From G038396625 sp038396625 (GTDB lineage: Bacteria; Bacillota; Clostridia; Peptostreptococcales; Thermotaleaceae): 64,000 bases of DNA. Position numbers and translations under genes: made by a program. The stretch spans positions 1,488,001 to 1,552,000 of the forward strand of contig CP121688.1 of assembly GCA_038396625.1 (NCBI GenBank), given 5' to 3'. Positions 53,034-62,124 of this stretch are shown one piece after another (positions within the stretch are counted from its first letter, which is position 1; each line of letters starts with the position of its first letter). The notes beneath the pieces were generated by a model that had not been told where the DNA came from, did no database searches, and saw only the letters and a list, made by a program, of their open reading frames with translations.

Positions 53034-53067
53034 AAGGTTGCCGCCTCATACGGCAGCCTTACCTTTT
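53034..53067 (+). terminator. Hairpin between binding protein and ABC genes, partial terminator
   Basis: A 10-bp stem AAGGTTGCCG/CGGCAGCCTT with a 7-nt loop and one G-T pair is followed by ACCTTTTG. It probably attenuates rather than fully stops transcription. Confidence 0.6.
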
Positions 53068-53104
53068 GTATCGTTATATTTTACATAAAGAGGGGGCTGG
53101 ACAA

Positions 53105-54715
53105 ATGCAAGAAAGCTATGTGTTACAGATGAAGAATATCGAAAAAGAATATTTTAAGAATAAAGTCCTCAAAGGTGTAAACCTATCTGTAAAGCCAGGA
53201 GAAATACATGCGCTGTTAGGAGAAAATGGAGCAGGGAAATCTACTTTGATGAATGTTTTATTTGGGATGCCTGTGATTCATTCAACAGGAGGATATGATG
53301 GAGAAGTAATGATAGACAACAAAAAAGTTGATATTAAATCTCCTAAAGAAGCCATGGAACTGGGGATAGGAATGGTTCATCAAGAATTTATGCTGGTTCC
53401 AGGATTTACGATAACTGAAAATATAAAGCTGAATAGAGAAAATACCAAGCATAATGTTATAAGCAAAATATTCGGAGAGAAACTAAAAACCTTAGATTTT
53501 AAAAAAATGAATAAAGATGCTAGAAATGCGCTCGATACATTGGGAATGAATATAGATGAATGGATAAAGGTTGCAGGACTACCTGTTGGATACATGCAGT
53601 TTATTGAAATTGCTAGAGAAATAGATAAGAGCAATGTAAAGTTATTGGTATTTGATGAACCTACTGCAGTTTTGACAGAAAGTGAAGCGGAAAATTTATT
53701 AAGGGCTATGAAACAGTTGGCAAATACGGGTATAGCGATTTTGTTTATCACTCACAGGTTAGATGAAGTTATGGATGCAGCTGACAATGTTACGATATTA
53801 AGAGATGGAGAATTGGTGGCTACCCTAAAGAAAAAAGATACTAATGTTACAGAACTTGCTGAATTAATGGTAGGAAGAAAAATAGAAAAAATAGGAAAGG
53901 CAGAAGAAGTGGTGCAGATAAAAGATGTACCACAAGAAGAATTACTATCTATTAAAGACTTAAAAGTGAATATGCCTGGAGAAGAGGTAAAAGGAATAAA
54001 TCTAGAGGTGAAAAAGGGTGAAATACTAGGAATAGGTGGTTTAGCTGGACAAGGAAAGATTGGTATAGCCAATGGCATTATGGGACTTTATGAGTCTACA
54101 GGAGAAGTTTTTCTAAAAGGAAAGCAATTAAGGCTGAATGATCCTCGTGAGTCAATTAAAAGTGGGATTGCTTTTGTATCAGAAGATAGAAGAGGCATAG
54201 GACTACTTTTAGATGAATCGATTGAGCTTAATATTGTGATGACTGCTATGCAAATGCAGAAAAAGTTTATTAAAAACTATGGTTTGTTTACCCAGATAAA
54301 TCGTAAGGAAACCAAAAAACATGCTTTGAAGATGATTAAAGATTTAGATATAAGATGCAGAGGACCTCAACAGCTCACCCGAAGACTTAGTGGAGGCAAT
54401 CAGCAAAAAGTGTGTATTGCCAGGGCATTGACCTTAGAACCAGATATTTTATTTGTCTCTGAGCCTACAAGAGGAATCGATATTGGGGCTAAAAAGCTAG
54501 TATTAGATTTGTTGTATAAATTAAATAAAGAAATAGGGATGACTATTGTGATGACCTCTAGTGAACTAGCAGAATTAAGGTCTATTTGTCATAGAATTGC
54601 CATTGTCAGTGAAGGAAAGCTAGAAGGCGTTTTAAAACCAAATGATAGTGATGCTGACTTTGGATTAATGATGGCAGGAGAACACCGAAAAATACATGAA
54701 AAGGAGGCTTTATAA
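53105..54715 (+). CDS. ABC transporter ATP-binding protein with two ATPase domains
   Basis: A 536-residue tandem ATPase of the RbsA/YufO class. Domain one has Walker A GENGAGKST (about 39-47) and Walker B LLVFDEPTAVLT. Domain two has a degenerate P-loop region (GIGGLAGQGKIGIANG), as usual for this class, plus RLSGGNQQKVCIARAL and LFVSEPTRGID. The ATG at 53105 follows GAGGGGG; an in-frame ATG 39 bp upstream has no site. It energises the two permeases that follow. Confidence 0.9.
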   Translation: MQESYVLQMKNIEKEYFKNKVLKGVNLSVKPGEIHALLGENGAGKSTLMNVLFGMPVIHSTGGYDGEVMIDNKKVDIKSPKEAMELGIGMVHQEFMLVPGFTITENIKLNRENTKHNVISKIFGEKLKTLDFKKMNKDARNALDTLGMNIDEWIKVAGLPVGYMQFIEIAREIDKSNVKLLVFDEPTAVLTESEAENLLRAMKQLANTGIAILFITHRLDEVMDAADNVTILRDGELVATLKKKDTNVTELAELMVGRKIEKIGKAEEVVQIKDVPQEELLSIKDLKVNMPGEEVKGINLEVKKGEILGIGGLAGQGKIGIANGIMGLYESTGEVFLKGKQLRLNDPRESIKSGIAFVSEDRRGIGLLLDESIELNIVMTAMQMQKKFIKNYGLFTQINRKETKKHALKMIKDLDIRCRGPQQLTRRLSGGNQQKVCIARALTLEPDILFVSEPTRGIDIGAKKLVLDLLYKLNKEIGMTIVMTSSELAELRSICHRIAIVSEGKLEGVLKPNDSDADFGLMMAGEHRKIHEKEAL

Positions 54716-54716
54716 A

Positions 54717-55757
54717 ATGACAGAGACAATTAAAAAAGTTACCAACCATGTAGGGCTTCCAAGAATTATTATTACTTCATTTTTTGTATTTTTATGCTTT
54801 CTTGCTTTTGTATTAAACTTGCCAGTAGATATTTTGTTTAAAGATACACTGGTGAGAATGGGAATGAATGGAGTTTTGGTATTAGCGATGGTACCAGCAA
54901 TCTTATCGGGTATAGGACCAAATTTTGGGTTGCCTTTAGGAATTGTTTGTGGTTTATTGGGTGGGTTAATCAGTATAGAATTGGATTTAATAGGAGGGTA
55001 TGCCTTCTTTATGGCTATACTTATTTCTATCCCCTTTGCAGTAATCGTTGGATGGATGTATGGATTGTTATTAAACGGTGTAAAGGGATCAGAAATGATG
55101 GTGGCCACCTATACAGGGTTTTCTGTGGTTTCATTGATGAGTATTGGCTGGCTGTTAATTCCTTTGAAAAGCACAGAAATGGTATGGCCTATAGGGAGAG
55201 GTTTAAGGGTGACCATTTCTTTAGGATCTAGATATGCTAAGGTTTTAAATGACTTTTGGTCATTTTCAATAGGTGGCGTAGAAATTCCAACAGGTTTAAT
55301 TCTGTTTTTTTTAGTACTATGTCTTGGGGTATGGATATTTTTAAGAACAAAAGTAGGATTAGCTATGAAGGCTGCTGGAACGAATCCTAAATTTGCAGTT
55401 GCATCGGGGATTCATGTAGATCGATGCAGAGTGATGGGATCTATATTATCTACGGTTCTTGGAGCGATTGGAATTATTGTTTATGCGCAAAGCTATGGCT
55501 TCTTCCAGTTGTACCAAGCACCACTTATGATGGCATTTCCAGCGGTAGCAGCTATTTTGATTGGTGGGGCATCTGCACAAAAAGCAAAGATATCCCATGT
55601 AATTATAGGTGTCTTTTTGTTTCAAGGGCTTTTAACTGTTGCATTACCCGTTGCCAACAAGATTGTAAGCCAAGGAAATCTTGCAGAGGTATTAAGAATG
55701 ATCGTGCAAAATGGTATTATACTCTATGCATTGACAAAAGTAGACGGGGGTGAATAA
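54717..55757 (+). CDS. ABC transporter permease 1, nucleoside/sugar type
   Basis: A 346-residue polytopic permease of the BPD_transp_2 (RbsC/YufP) family with about nine membrane segments. Conserved stretches are NGVLVLAMVPAILSGIGPNFGL near the start and AAILIGGASAQKAKISHVIIG near the end. AAAGGAGG lies 10 nt before the ATG at 54717, which begins right after the ATPase gene. It pairs with the 439-residue permease encoded next. Confidence 0.88.
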   Translation: MTETIKKVTNHVGLPRIIITSFFVFLCFLAFVLNLPVDILFKDTLVRMGMNGVLVLAMVPAILSGIGPNFGLPLGIVCGLLGGLISIELDLIGGYAFFMAILISIPFAVIVGWMYGLLLNGVKGSEMMVATYTGFSVVSLMSIGWLLIPLKSTEMVWPIGRGLRVTISLGSRYAKVLNDFWSFSIGGVEIPTGLILFFLVLCLGVWIFLRTKVGLAMKAAGTNPKFAVASGIHVDRCRVMGSILSTVLGAIGIIVYAQSYGFFQLYQAPLMMAFPAVAAILIGGASAQKAKISHVIIGVFLFQGLLTVALPVANKIVSQGNLAEVLRMIVQNGIILYALTKVDGGE

Positions 55758-55758
55758 T

Positions 55759-57078
55759 TTGACAGATAGAAAGCATGTAACAAAACAAAGTATAAAACAG
55801 GACAAGGGAAATTTTAAAGAAAAAATTGTGAAATCATTGTTTAACAATATGGTAACAGTTATCTTTGTTATATTATGTTTAATTGGTGTAAAGCTTTCTC
55901 AGTTACCCACGGCATTTATTGTAAAAGAACTAGTGACGAGACTTGCAAGAAATTCATTTTTGGTATTGTCTTTGATTATTCCTGTACTGGCAGGGATGGG
56001 ATTGAATTTTAGTATTGTAGTAGGCGCGATGGCAGGTCAGATGGCAATTGTTGCAGTAACCCATTGGGGAGTAACAGGACTACCAGGATTTCTTTTATGT
56101 GTTGTTTTAAGTATGCCAGTGGCGTTGATATTTGGAAATTTAACAGGAAGATTATTGAATAAAACCAAAGGGCAAGAAATGATTGCCAGTATGATTGTCG
56201 GTTTTTTTGCTAATGGTTTATATCAACTAATATTTTTATTTTTGGTAGGAAAAATCATTCCAGTAAAAAATCCTGTGTTGATTTTAAATGGAGGTGTAGG
56301 CGTAAGAAATACCATTGACCTATCTGGGGGTGTAAAGCCTACGGGTATTAAGTATGCATTAGATAGTTTATGGCAGCTCCCTGTATTTCAGGTGGCGTTA
56401 GTTGGAGCTTGCTTAACAATCTTATACTGTATCTATAAAGCTATAGTAGAGAAGAAAAAAAATACAGAAATATATAATCTATTTAAATATGGATTTACAG
56501 GAAGTATTGCTTTGATAGTAGGAATTGTAAGTGTTAACATTCTTCAGGGAAAAAATTTATTAAAGATGATCAAATTGCCAGTAGTTACAATATGTGTGAT
56601 TGGGGGACTATGCCTATTTAATATATTGATATTAAAGACAAAGATTGGTCAAGATTTTAGAACTGTTGGTCAAGACAAGCATATTGCAAAGGTTGCAGGG
56701 ATTAATGTAGACAAAACAAGAATTTTAGCCATTACAATTTCTACACTACTTGCAGCATGGGGACAATTAATTTTCTTACAAAATCTGGGCACTTTAAATA
56801 CTTATGGAAGTCATGAGCAAATAGGCATGTTTTCTATTGCAGCACTGCTTATTGGTGGTGCATCAGTTTCCAAGGCTACCATAGGGCAGGCTTTACTAGG
56901 AACAGCCCTTTTCCATACACTTTTTATTGTATCGCCACTGGCAGGAAAAAATTTATTTGGGGATGCACAAATAGGAGAATTTTTTAGAGTATTTGTAGTA
57001 TATGGTGTAATAGGAATTTCATTAGGACTCCATGCATGGAAGAAACGTATGACAGCAAAAACGAAAATAAGAGCATAA
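55759..57078 (+). CDS. ABC transporter permease 2, nucleoside/sugar type
   Basis: A 439-residue BPD_transp_2-family permease, longer than its partner because of a middle insertion of roughly 80-100 residues (around KKKNTEIYNLFKYG). FLVLSLIIPVLAGMGLNFSI and AALLIGGASVSKATIGQA mirror blocks in permease 1. A TTG start at 55759 is chosen since GGGGG lies 8 nt upstream; a GTG at 55750 overlaps that site. It is the last gene of the importer operon. Confidence 0.87.
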   Translation: MTDRKHVTKQSIKQDKGNFKEKIVKSLFNNMVTVIFVILCLIGVKLSQLPTAFIVKELVTRLARNSFLVLSLIIPVLAGMGLNFSIVVGAMAGQMAIVAVTHWGVTGLPGFLLCVVLSMPVALIFGNLTGRLLNKTKGQEMIASMIVGFFANGLYQLIFLFLVGKIIPVKNPVLILNGGVGVRNTIDLSGGVKPTGIKYALDSLWQLPVFQVALVGACLTILYCIYKAIVEKKKNTEIYNLFKYGFTGSIALIVGIVSVNILQGKNLLKMIKLPVVTICVIGGLCLFNILILKTKIGQDFRTVGQDKHIAKVAGINVDKTRILAITISTLLAAWGQLIFLQNLGTLNTYGSHEQIGMFSIAALLIGGASVSKATIGQALLGTALFHTLFIVSPLAGKNLFGDAQIGEFFRVFVVYGVIGISLGLHAWKKRMTAKTKIRA

Positions 57079-57146
57079 AAATTTAAAATCACGTTGACAA
57101 AAGAAAAAATGAGTGATAAAATAATTGAGTATTATGAAGAAGAAGT

Positions 57147-57262
57147 AATCCGCTTCTCACCTTACAACATAGGTTCGTAAGGTTAATATGAGCTTTTACT
57201 TGCTAATGAGCAAGTAATTGATTGAGCTTGTGGGGCGGATGTTTTATACATCCGCTTTTTTT
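57147..57262 (+). promoter_or_regulatory. L20-type leader of infC-rpmI-rplT with terminator
   Basis: The leader has hairpins CCTTAC/GTAAGG (57160-57182) and TTACTTGC/GCAAGTAA (57196-57217), then a terminator GCGGATG/CATCCGC (57235-57255) with a seven-T run. ATCCGC at 57148-57153 can pair with GCGGAT at 57235-57240, excluding the terminator. This arrangement fits the Firmicutes L20 autoregulatory leader. Confidence 0.8.
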
Positions 57263-57322
57263 ATATATGTTAACATTCTATGATGTTACTATGCGGCAAC
57301 CATTAATAGGAGGTGTAAAACT

Positions 57323-57835
57323 ATTATTAAAGAAGTTGAAATTAATGAAGAAATTAGAGACCGTGAGGTTAGACTAATTGATGCAAATGGTGAGCAACTT
57401 GGGATTGTTTCTGGAAAGAAAGCACTAGAAATTGCAGGAGAAAGAAGACTAGATTTAGTTAAGATAGCACCCCAAGCAAAACCACCTGTTTGTAAAATTA
57501 TGGACTATGGAAAGTTTAAGTTTGAACAATCCAAAAAAGAAAAAGAAGCAAAAAAGAAGCAAAAAGTAATTAATGTAAAAGAGGTTAGATTAAGTCCTAG
57601 CATTGAAGCCCATGATTTGCAGGTAAAAGCTAATCAGGCCAATAAGTTCTTGGCTAATGGTGACAAGGTAAAAGTTTCACTAAGGTTTAAGGGAAGAGAA
57701 ATGGGCCATACAAAATTAGGCTATGATGTTATGGAGAAATTTTCTCAAGCTATTTCTGAAGTCGGTATGATAGAAAAAAAACCGGCTATGGAAGGTAGAA
57801 ATATGACAATGGTGTTAGCACCTAAAAATGCTTAG
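57323..57835 (+). CDS. infC: Translation initiation factor IF-3, ATT start
   Basis: A 170-residue IF-3 that binds the 30S subunit and proofreads start-codon choice. The N-terminal domain (NEEIRDREVRLIDANGEQLG) lies upstream of the first ATG, so translation must begin at ATT. ATT at 57323 has AGGAGGTG 7 nt upstream; a second ATT follows at 57326. Rare start codons are the known device for IF-3 autoregulation. The linker and C-terminal domain (QKVINVKEVRLSPSIEAHD, RFKGREMGH, MVLAPKN) are intact. First gene of infC-rpmI-rplT. Confidence 0.95.
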   Translation: MIKEVEINEEIRDREVRLIDANGEQLGIVSGKKALEIAGERRLDLVKIAPQAKPPVCKIMDYGKFKFEQSKKEKEAKKKQKVINVKEVRLSPSIEAHDLQVKANQANKFLANGDKVKVSLRFKGREMGHTKLGYDVMEKFSQAISEVGMIEKKPAMEGRNMTMVLAPKNA

Positions 57836-57858
57836 ATGATAGAGGGGAGGACATAATT

Positions 57859-58056
57859 ATGCCAAAAATGAAAACACATCGTGGAGCAGCCAAGAGATTT
57901 AAAATAACAAAAACAGGTAAAGTGAAAAGAGGAAAGGCTTATAAAAGCCATATCTTAACTAAAAAATCTCAAAAAAGAAAAAGAAATTTACGTAAAGCTG
58001 GTATTTTAACACAAGCAGATGAAAAAAGAATTAAAAAGATATTACCATACGCATAA
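57859..58056 (+). CDS. rpmI: Ribosomal protein bL35
   Basis: A 65-residue basic 50S protein with the family opening PKMKTHRGAAKRFKITKTGK and the KRGKAYKSHIL stretch. GAGGGGAGG precedes the ATG. It lies 24 bp after infC and 28 bp before rplT. Confidence 0.97.
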   Translation: MPKMKTHRGAAKRFKITKTGKVKRGKAYKSHILTKKSQKRKRNLRKAGILTQADEKRIKKILPYA

Positions 58057-58083
58057 ATAGGATTGCAAAGGAGGTAGAAATAC

Positions 58084-58443
58084 ATGGCAAGAGTAAAAAA
58101 AGCGGTAAATGCTAAGAAGAAGCACAAAAAAATATTAAAGCTTGCAAAAGGATATTATGGAGCAAAAAGCAAGATTTTCAGAGCTGCAAATCCAGCAGTA
58201 ATGAGATCTTTAAGATTCGCATATATTGGACGTAAATTAAAGAAAAGAGATTTTAGAAAACTTTGGATCGCAAGAATCAATGCTGCTGCAAGAATGAATG
58301 GTATATCTTATAGTAGATTAATCAATGGATTAAAAATGGCAGGAATCGAAGTAAATAGAAAAATGTTATCAGAAATGGCCATTCATGATGAAGCAGGTTT
58401 TGCTCAATTAGTAGATGTAGCAAAACAAAAACTGAATGCATAA
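58084..58443 (+). CDS. rplT: Ribosomal protein bL20
   Basis: A 119-residue 50S protein essential for early assembly and the likely ligand of the operon leader. Typical blocks are AKGYYGAKSKIFR, AYIGRKLKKRDFRKLWIARINAA and SYSRLINGLK. GGAGG lies upstream of the ATG. Last gene of the operon, followed by a strong terminator. Confidence 0.97.
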   Translation: MARVKKAVNAKKKHKKILKLAKGYYGAKSKIFRAANPAVMRSLRFAYIGRKLKKRDFRKLWIARINAAARMNGISYSRLINGLKMAGIEVNRKMLSEMAIHDEAGFAQLVDVAKQKLNA

Positions 58444-58444
58444 A

Positions 58445-58476
58445 AAATAGACTCATTCATGAGTCTATTTTTTTCG
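58445..58476 (+). terminator. Terminator of infC-rpmI-rplT
   Basis: An 11-bp perfect stem AAATAGACTCA/TGAGTCTATTT with a TTCA loop is followed by TTTT. Confidence 0.88.
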
Positions 58477-58692
58477 ATTATTGAGGGAAATATGGTTACA
58501 ATATAAAGATATGCTCAAAAATATAGGGTATATGTAATGACGTAGCAAGGGAATTTTTTTATCTATTCATAGACTTACGGCAAATTGCTTAAAATAAAGG
58601 CAGAGCGTTTTGTAATAAGATTGCTTTTAAAAAAAGATAGATAATGCTATAATAAAATGAATCATTAACAAATAGGGAAAATTTGGACAGGG

Positions 58693-60057
58693 GTGATTAT
58701 AATAGATATTAACAAAGGTATAGATAAATTCAAGCTCAACCCTGCACAGATACTGGCTTTAGGATTTGCTAGTGTAATTTTAATAGGGGCTATCTTATTA
58801 AGTTTGCCACTTGCATCTAAAAATGGACACAGCGTAGGTTTCATCAATGCATTCTTTACAGCAACTTCTGCGGTATGTGTGACAGGATTAGTAGTGGTTG
58901 ATACTGCCACCCATTGGACTGTCTTTGGACAAACTGTTATTATACTATTAATCCAAATTGGTGGTCTAGGATTCATGACAATGGTTACTTTAATTGCTTT
59001 AGTTTTTGGAAAAAGAATTACTTTGCGAGAAAGATTGGTTATGCAAGAAGCATTAAATCAATTTAATATATCAGGCATTGTAAGATTGACTCAATCTATT
59101 TTAGTTATGACTTTTGCCATTGAAGGGATTGGGGCAATACTTCTCTCCTTGAAATTCATACCGATTTATGGTGTCTCTAAAGGGATAGGCTTTGGGATTT
59201 TCCATGCGATTTCTGCTTTTTGTAACGCAGGCTTTGACTTGATCGGTGATTTTAGAAGTTTAACACCTTTTGTAAATGATGCACTAATAAATATTGTAAT
59301 ATGTGCTTTAATTGTTACAGGAGGTTTGGGCTTTACTGTGATATTGGATGTAGTACATAAAAGAAAATTTACAAAACTTTCTCTGCACTCTAAGATTGTA
59401 CTTTACATTACAGGTATTTTAATTATTCTTGGATTTATCATGGTATTTGCAATAGAGTATAGTAACCCTGATACATTGGGCAAACTCACCTTAAAGGGGA
59501 AAGTATTGTCAAGTATGTTTCATTCCATTACGCCTAGGACCGCAGGATTTAATACATTGCCGACAGACAAGCTAACAACAGCAACTCTATTTATGACCAT
59601 TGTGTGGATGTTTATAGGAGGGTCTTCTGGTTCTACCGCAGGAGGTATAAAAACTACTACGGCAGGTGTCCTTGTTTGGACTATCATTTCTGTTATAAAA
59701 GGAAAAGAAGATACGGAAGTGTTTAAAAAAAGAATACCTAGAGATATTGTGAACCGATCTTTAGCAGTAATAGGAATTGCAATGGCTTTAATTATCTTGG
59801 TCACCATGATTTTGTCTATAACAGAAACGAACTTTAGTTTTATAGAAATATTTTTTGAGGTAACTTCAGCTTTTGGTACAGTAGGGTTGTCTTTAGGAAT
59901 TACAACGAAATTAAGTTGGATTGGTAAAATTGTTATATCATTAACAATGTTTGCTGGAAGGGTAGGACCTTTTACAGTAGCTTTGGCTTTAGCAAGACAG
60001 CAGCAGAAGAAAAAAGGATTAATCAAATACCCAGAAGAAAAGATTATTGTAGGATAA
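58693..60057 (+). CDS. ktrB: K+ uptake membrane subunit, KtrB/TrkH family
   Basis: A 454-residue potassium transporter with four membrane-pore-membrane repeats. The selectivity-filter segments are SAVCVTGLVV, SAFCNAGFDL, TPRTAGFNT and SAFGTVGLSL. It works with the cytoplasmic gating subunit encoded next. The GTG at 58693 is the only usual start in the open frame, but the AGGGG ribosome site overlaps it; a rarer ATA or ATT a few codons on cannot be excluded. A TATAAT at 58648-58653 may be its -10 element. Confidence 0.92.
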   Translation: MIIIDINKGIDKFKLNPAQILALGFASVILIGAILLSLPLASKNGHSVGFINAFFTATSAVCVTGLVVVDTATHWTVFGQTVIILLIQIGGLGFMTMVTLIALVFGKRITLRERLVMQEALNQFNISGIVRLTQSILVMTFAIEGIGAILLSLKFIPIYGVSKGIGFGIFHAISAFCNAGFDLIGDFRSLTPFVNDALINIVICALIVTGGLGFTVILDVVHKRKFTKLSLHSKIVLYITGILIILGFIMVFAIEYSNPDTLGKLTLKGKVLSSMFHSITPRTAGFNTLPTDKLTTATLFMTIVWMFIGGSSGSTAGGIKTTTAGVLVWTIISVIKGKEDTEVFKKRIPRDIVNRSLAVIGIAMALIILVTMILSITETNFSFIEIFFEVTSAFGTVGLSLGITTKLSWIGKIVISLTMFAGRVGPFTVALALARQQQKKKGLIKYPEEKIIVG

Positions 60058-60143
60058 TATTTTTAAAGTATATTTTATTCAGCTTTAGTGTGGTACATCT
60101 ACAAATCTAGAAATATTTGCACATAGAGTAAAGGGGTGTTATA

Positions 60144-60794
60144 ATGAAACAATTTGTAGTAATAGGCTGTGGCAGATTTGGCTCTAGTGTAGCAAGAACA
60201 CTTTATGGATTGGGGTTTGATGTATTAGCTATTGATAGAAATGAAGATGTTATACAAGAAATAGCTGATACGGTTACCCATGCAGTCCAGGCAGATGCTA
60301 CAGATGAAAATTCTATTAAGTCTCTTGGTATGAGAAACTTTGATGTAGCAGTTATTACAATAGGTTCTAATATCCAGTCCTCAATTATGGCTACATTGAT
60401 TGTGAAAGAATTAGGGGTGAAATATGTAGTAGCAAAAGCACAAAACGAGTTGCATGCAAAGGTACTTTACAAAATAGGAGCGGATCGCATTGTATTTCCG
60501 GAAAGAGATATGGGGGTTAGGGTTGCCCATAACCTTGTATCTTCCAATATATTAGATTATATTGAATTAGCGCCAGATTACAGTATTGTAGAGATATCGG
60601 CCCTTCGAGAATGGGAAGGAAAAAACTTAACGGAATTAAATATGCGGGCGAAATATGGTATTAATGTCATGGCAATAAAACATGGAACTGAAATTAATAT
60701 ATCTCCTAGTGCTTCTGATGTTATTCGAAAAGATGACGTATTGGTAGTTATTGGTCATAATGAAGATTTGCAGAAGTTAGAGAAAAAAGCATAG
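60144..60794 (+). CDS. ktrA: K+ uptake regulatory subunit, KtrA/TrkA family
   Basis: A 216-residue RCK protein. The Rossmann nucleotide-binding domain has GCGRFGSSVARTL and the acidic end of strand two in LAIDRNED. A C-terminal TrkA-C domain follows from about residue 135 (SIVEISALREWEGKNL, DDVLVVIGHNEDL). Binding of ATP, ADP or NAD(H) gates the KtrB pore. GGGGTG lies before the ATG. It is 86 bp downstream of ktrB, a normal pairing. Confidence 0.94.
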   Translation: MKQFVVIGCGRFGSSVARTLYGLGFDVLAIDRNEDVIQEIADTVTHAVQADATDENSIKSLGMRNFDVAVITIGSNIQSSIMATLIVKELGVKYVVAKAQNELHAKVLYKIGADRIVFPERDMGVRVAHNLVSSNILDYIELAPDYSIVEISALREWEGKNLTELNMRAKYGINVMAIKHGTEINISPSASDVIRKDDVLVVIGHNEDLQKLEKKA

Positions 60795-60811
60795 GCTGTG
60801 AGGTGGAATAT

Positions 60812-61627
60812 TTGATTTTTAATATACATTCCCATGACAACCCAGTGGTTAAGCGGGTGAAACAGCTTCATAAAAAAAAATATCGAACAATATATAAGCA
60901 ATATTTGGTAGAAGGTGTACGTATTATTGAAGATGCATTAACAAATCATAAAGAAATAAGGGCTGTTATATTTTGTGATGAATTATATAAGACTGCTGGT
61001 GGAGAAAGCTTGTTGCAGAAACTGGAGAAAAAAAAGATTGACGTTTACTGTGTCCCTGACAAAATGTTTATGGAGCTTTGTGATACACAAAATCCCCAAG
61101 GAATCATAGCTGTATTACCTTGCGAAGTATATGATTTAGCACATATAATAGATAAAAGCAATGGTTTTTTTATTGTACTAGATCGAATTCAGGACCCTGG
61201 AAACTTAGGGACGATTATACGGACAGCAGATGCTGCAGGCGTTGATGCTGTATTAATGGGAAAAGGTTGCGTAGATTTATATAATGCAAAGACCATAAGA
61301 TCCACCATGGGTTCCATTTTTCACATACCCATTCTTGCCCTTGGCACTACAGAAGAAATTGTTAGGATATTAAAGGAAAAAAATGTAAAAATTATCACTA
61401 CAGACTTAGAAACAAAGGAATATTATTATGAAATTGATTATACAGATAAAATGGCACTAGTTGTGGGTAATGAAGCAAATGGTGTGTTACCAGAGGTATT
61501 AGTAGATTCTGATCATATTATTAAGATTCCCATGATAGGAAAAGCTGAATCACTAAATGCTTCTATTGCAGCATCTATTGTCATGTATGAGGCTGTTAAG
61601 CAAAGAATCAAAATCAGAAAATTTTAA
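60812..61627 (+). CDS. TrmH/SpoU-family RNA methyltransferase
   Basis: A 271-residue SPOUT methyltransferase making 2'-O-methyl nucleotides in rRNA or tRNA. An N-terminal substrate-binding domain (NPVVKRVKQL, YLVEGVRII) precedes the knotted domain with motif 1 DRIQDPGNLGTIIRTADAAG, motif 2 LVVGNEANGV and motif 3 IPMIGKAESLNASIAASI. AGGTGG lies just before; a TTG at 60812 gives the usual short N-terminus, while a GTG at 60803 overlaps that site. It often precedes pheS in Firmicutes, as here. Confidence 0.93.
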   Translation: MIFNIHSHDNPVVKRVKQLHKKKYRTIYKQYLVEGVRIIEDALTNHKEIRAVIFCDELYKTAGGESLLQKLEKKKIDVYCVPDKMFMELCDTQNPQGIIAVLPCEVYDLAHIIDKSNGFFIVLDRIQDPGNLGTIIRTADAAGVDAVLMGKGCVDLYNAKTIRSTMGSIFHIPILALGTTEEIVRILKEKNVKIITTDLETKEYYYEIDYTDKMALVVGNEANGVLPEVLVDSDHIIKIPMIGKAESLNASIAASIVMYEAVKQRIKIRKF

Positions 61628-61721
61628 AAATATTACATAAAATAGGTAGTATATTTCTTGTAAACCAATTTCCCCTATGCTATAATGAATATAAATAAGG
61701 TATCGAAAAGGGGTGGGAGCA

Positions 61722-61820
61722 ATGATGATTTCCTCAGCAGATTTTCTTTGGAAGCTTTTTATGTTAACTGGAAACATCAATGCATACTTAGGATACAAGG
61801 AATTACTGTCAAATTGTTAA
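61722..61820 (+). CDS. YqzL-like mini-protein
   Basis: A 32-residue frame preceded by GGGGTGGGAG at a good distance. The protein contains FLWKLFMLTGNINAYLGYKEL, split as DFLWKLF and TGNINAYLGYKEL, the hallmark of the YqzL family of tiny Firmicutes proteins. Its function is unknown; in other genomes it is often near recO. Translation could begin at either of two adjacent ATGs (61722 or 61725). It ends at TAA, just before the pheS T-box. Confidence 0.8.
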   Translation: MMISSADFLWKLFMLTGNINAYLGYKELLSNC

Positions 61821-61834
61821 TATAGAAATCAGTT

Positions 61835-62063
61835 ATGATGGAGAAAAGTATGTTACAGATTAATTTACAGAGAAGAAATGTTAAGAGCTGAGAGCATTTC
61901 TAAAATTCAACGTAACAGAAGTTCACTCCGGAACTATAGGATTGAAATTATAGTAGATCCTATCGGTGGATGCCGTTAATTCAAACAAGTGGCTGAAATT
62001 TTTTCAGTTATTAGGGTGGTACCGCGGAGAAATCTTCGTCCCTTTTTGGGATGTAAGATTTTT
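61835..62063 (+). promoter_or_regulatory. T-box leader of pheST with terminator
   Basis: The T-box AGGGTGGTACCGCGGAG lies at 62013-62029 and a likely specifier TTC (Phe) at 61922-61924. The terminator pairs AAATCTTCGTCCC with GGGATGTAAGATTT and ends in a T run near 62066. Uncharged tRNA-Phe should allow read-through into pheS. Confidence 0.93.
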
Positions 62064-62124
62064 TTATGTTTTTGACCTATTTTATTAGACTTATGTAATT
62101 TTCAAAACTGAAAGGAGAATCACG

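Noticed and set aside
54710..55108. 132-residue minus-strand frame inside the first permease
   Set aside because: Antisense shadow of a hydrophobic gene; no ribosome site and no family.
59520..60026. 168-residue minus-strand frame inside ktrB
   Set aside because: A shadow of a strongly supported membrane-protein gene on the other strand, with no recognised family.
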